Source: SXOA01 sp046593355 (GTDB lineage Bacteria; Planctomycetota; Planctomycetia; Pirellulales; Pirellulaceae). From it: a stretch of 64,000 nt of DNA. Location: the NCBI GenBank assembly GCA_046593355.1, contig JBKJNY010000185.1, positions 6,765 through 70,764 of the forward strand, written 5' to 3'. The translations under genes were made by a program, and so were the position numbers. Below are positions 62,040 through 64,000 of the stretch, piece after piece (within the stretch, counting starts at the first letter, position 1; each line of letters begins with the position of its first letter). Under the pieces are notes generated by a model. It ran no database searches, was not told the DNA's origin, and saw nothing but the letters and a program-made list of their open reading frames with translations.

Positions 62040-62690
62040 GTCATGGGTGCATACGGTCGCCGCTGGGGACTTGAGGGACGCCTCGTCACCGGCGACGCGA
62101 TGTTCTGCCAGCGTGACTTGTGCCAGCAGATTGTGGACGACGGCGGTCGCTAATTCTTTGTGGTCAAGGACAATCAACCGAGCCTGAAAGAAGCCATCGT
62201 GGCGGATTTTCGGCCCGGCTTATCCCCCCTCGACGGAACGCGAGCGGCAGCAGCATCTCTCGGAGGCTGAAACCCGCACCAAAGAACACGGGCGTCAGTT
62301 GCGGCGACAACTCTTCGCCAGTTCCCGCCTGGCGGGAAACTATGATTGGCCCGGGCTAGCTCAGGTCTGCCAGCTCACCCGCACGACCAAAAACGCGATG
62401 GCAAGGAAACCGTCGAGGTGGTCTATGCTGTCACCAGCCTCCCGCGAAGCCTGGTCGATGCATCGCGCTGCTCTCTCACTGGCGCGGGCATTGGAAGGTC
62501 GAAACCCTCCACTACCTGCGCGACGTGAATTTCGGCGAAGACCATTGCCGCGTTCGCAATCCTGCCGGCGGACATGCCCTCGCCTGCTTCCGCAACGCAG
62601 CCCTCAACTTCTTGCGGCGAAATCACGTTAACGGCGTAATCGACGCCGTTAGTCGCCCTGAGTCGCGGGCCGCGGAATGTCGAAGATCCA
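62040..62690 (+). pseudogene. ISAs1-type transposase remnant
   Basis: Broken frames retain LEGRLVTGDAMFCQRDLCQQ, then IVDDGGR followed by a TAA (62151-62153) where a tyrosine is expected, and FFVVKDNQPSLKEAIVADF. Further frames give GNYDWPGLAQVCQLTRTTK and DVNFGEDHCRVRNPAGGHAL, ending AALNFLRRNHVNGVIDAVSR. This is the DDE domain of ISAs1-family transposases with an in-frame stop and several frameshifts. The N-terminal third is absent. Confidence 0.75.
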
Positions 62691-62716
62691 TCGAATTGTG
62701 GGTTTCCTGCAAAACG

Positions 62717-63300
62717 ATGTACTACACCTGGAAGCGGATCCTTCTGGGAGCGGCAGAGCGGGTCTTTGAGAAGAAGGAATCCAAGGTCTCGGCCCGCGAG
62801 GAGCGGCTCTCGAAGGAGCTGACGCGGGCCAAAAACGTGATTGCGGAGATCACGGCGGAGAACCTGGATCTAAAAAAAACGTTCTCGCCCTAGAGGACCA
62901 CGTCCAGGTCCCCCCAGAACTTCAGCAGGAAGTGCATGCCGTGGTGAAGCAAACCAAACAGCGGAGCGGCTGGCCGGCGAAGAAGACCCTGGCAGCGCTA
63001 GGCATTCCCCGCGGCAGCTACTACCGCTGGCTGCAGGAGGAGGCCTGGGCCCGGGAGCAGAAAGAAGCTCCGCGCCCGGTGCAAGCCTTTGAAGCCTTGG
63101 AGGAGGAGCGGCAAGCATTGCTGAAGTATGCCCGTGAGCACGCGGCCATCCGTCACCGAGAACTGGCCTGGAAGATGATCGACGACGACGCGGCCTATCT
63201 GAGCCCTTCGACAGTGTACCGGATTCTCCGCGAGGCGAACCTGATGTGCCGTCAGCGAGGCAGGCAGAAGAGGCTTCGAGAGGAAGAGGACTGCGAGAGG
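62717..63300 (+). pseudogene. IS3-family transposase fragment (orfA end and orfB start)
   Basis: MYYTWKRILLGAAERVFEKK is the coiled-coil end of orfA. It reaches an A8 run (62872-62879), a typical -1 frameshift site, after which the -1 frame reads VLALEDHV and QRSGWPAKKTLAALGIPRGS, YYRWLQEEAW, RHRELAWKMIDDDAAYLSPS. Similarity ends near LREANLMCRQRGRQKRL, so the catalytic rve domain is missing. It directly follows the ISAs1 remnant. Confidence 0.75.
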
Positions 63301-63519
63301 ACGAGAGTCTTAATTGCTTGCCTGATATTGCTCGGCAGCAATGACCAAGCGGAAATGATAACGTGCAAATCAGCGTCAATCGATGCCAAACTAGGGCAAC
63401 CAAGGCCACCGCCAAGCAGCACATTTGCAGCAGCGGACACCAGCCCATTTTCCGAAGTCTTTGGCTCAATATCGGTTAGGGCGAAATCAGCGGCAGGTTC
63501 AAATCCTGTCACCCCGACT
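63252..63519 (-). pseudogene. Probable native C-terminal tail of the island integrase
   Basis: Read from the right att core on the minus strand, the frame is VGVTGFEPA-ADFALTDIEPKTSENG and later LASIDADLHVIISAWSLLPS and NIRQAIKTLVLSQS. The VGVTGFEPA part lies in the core and is in the same frame as in the integrase at the left end. The tail with 'LxxIxxAWxxLPxxIRxAI..L' is the usual ending of planctomycete tyrosine recombinases. In the excised circle the two pieces would join to one protein of about 530 aa. Confidence 0.75.
63493..63519 (+). repeat. attR: 27-bp core, identical to attL
   Basis: Exact copy of 3689-3715 (tRNA-Pro T-arm and 3' acceptor strand). Only the 3' third of a tRNA is present here, as expected for the distal junction of an element inserted in the tRNA gene. 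Confidence 0.9.
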
Positions 63520-63554
63520 AGAACCTAGTTGTTTGAGAACAGCAACTTACGAGA

Positions 63555-63572
63555 AAGCCGCGAGAGCGGCTT
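63555..63572 (+). terminator. Displaced terminator of tRNA-Pro
   Basis: AAGCCGC-GAGA-GCGGCTT, a perfect 7-bp stem with GNRA-type loop, followed by GCTTCGTTTCTT. It lies 35 bases after attR. Before insertion it would have stood just after the tRNA gene, its natural terminator. Confidence 0.65.
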
Positions 63573-64000
63573 GCTTCGTTTCTTGGGCTCGGTTATACTT
63601 TTTGTGATACCTTTTTGGTGACGACAGGGCACAAAATAGCGTTGCGGCCAAAGTTCCCTTCATGGTGACAAGGGATGCTCGTGGGCGATTGAACTCCCTC
63701 AGGAGTTTGTACTCCAGAGTCCTCCTCCTCCGCCGCTCATCGCAACGCGTGAGTTTGTGGGCCAGGACAACCAAGACCTGGACAATCGGCAAACACTGAC
63801 CGAAGTAGGTCTGGTGACGCACTCCTCAGAAACGCACCAGCGGCCATCACCCCTCCGACCTCGCCCCCCCCCCCAGGGCGATCGCACCATAAAACCACGT
63901 CGAATAAGGACTTATAGAAACCGTGTTTTCATGCTAGCTGAGTATTCATCGGAGTTCATTCAGCTAGCACGTCAACCGCATTTTTGGCTCGATTCGTAAG
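63573..64000. other. Right host flank, no gene recognised
   Basis: About 430 bases outside the island, with less G+C than the island. Open frames here have no recognisable similarity, and one plus-strand frame continues off the window after a GGGGGGGG-complement run near 63870. I would not call a gene. Confidence 0.35.

Noticed and set aside
63757..63999. 80-codon open frame at the right edge
   Set aside because: No similarity and no clear ribosome site; crosses a C-run and stops with the window.

Overview
The window reads as a planctomycete chromosome (Pirellula/Gemmata-like) carrying one large integrated, plasmid-like mobile island. Clues to the host are a decayed DUF1501-type C-terminus at the left edge, ECF-type sigma and DNA-modification families typical of the phylum, IS630/ISAs1 remnants, and high GC. 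No 16S or other phylogenetic marker is present, so this placement is an inference.

Left flank (1-3.7 kb): the 3' part of a KAP-like P-loop NTPase, broken small genes with strong hairpins, an intact metallo-beta-lactamase/beta-CASP nuclease, and a tRNA-Pro(GGG). A 27-bp segment of the tRNA 3' end (3689-3715) is repeated exactly at 63493-63519. The roughly 59.8 kb between the copies therefore looks like one element inserted in the tRNA gene. The minus-strand integrase reads through the left copy. The right copy carries, in the same frame, what looks like the integrase's original C-terminal tail.

Island backbone (3.7-28.2 kb): integrase, excisionase-like HTH, TraD-type coupling protein (frameshifted by a 4-bp duplication), a small membrane protein, MobF relaxase and RHH protein form a mobilisation module. 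No type IV secretion channel genes are visible, which suggests a mobilisable rather than self-transmissible element. Next comes an unusual set: VWA membrane protein, FtsZ/tubulin-like protein, Dam-like protein with an altered catalytic motif, ECF-like sigma factor, and two Ser/Thr kinases. ParA, a partition partner, an iteron array and RepA follow, then a giant methylase/strawberry-notch helicase fusion.

Middle (28.2-36.2 kb): about 1.15 kb of hairpin-rich sequence with GNRA loops, probably a large structured RNA, followed by a 228-aa gene of unknown function. After it come two facing clusters of small genes (zinc ribbons, paralogous small proteins, DUF932, XRE regulator with a palindromic operator).

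Tad region (36.2-61.8 kb): a near-complete type IVc (Flp/Tad) pilus locus in three blocks. Secretin, a secreted Cys-containing protein and a TPR lipoprotein come first. The minus strand holds a sigma54 activator, two TadE, TadG, three membrane or glycosyl transferases and two SAM methyltransferases. The plus strand holds flp, cpaA, cpaB, tadZ, an ICMT-like methyltransferase, tadA, tadB, tadC and an MFS/spermidine-synthase-like protein. A perfect sigma54 promoter lies upstream of flp, beside the divergent activator gene. An IS630 copy sits between the first two blocks.

Right end (61.8-64 kb): decayed ISAs1 and IS3 transposases, the integrase tail with attR, and a hairpin that is probably the displaced terminator of the tRNA.
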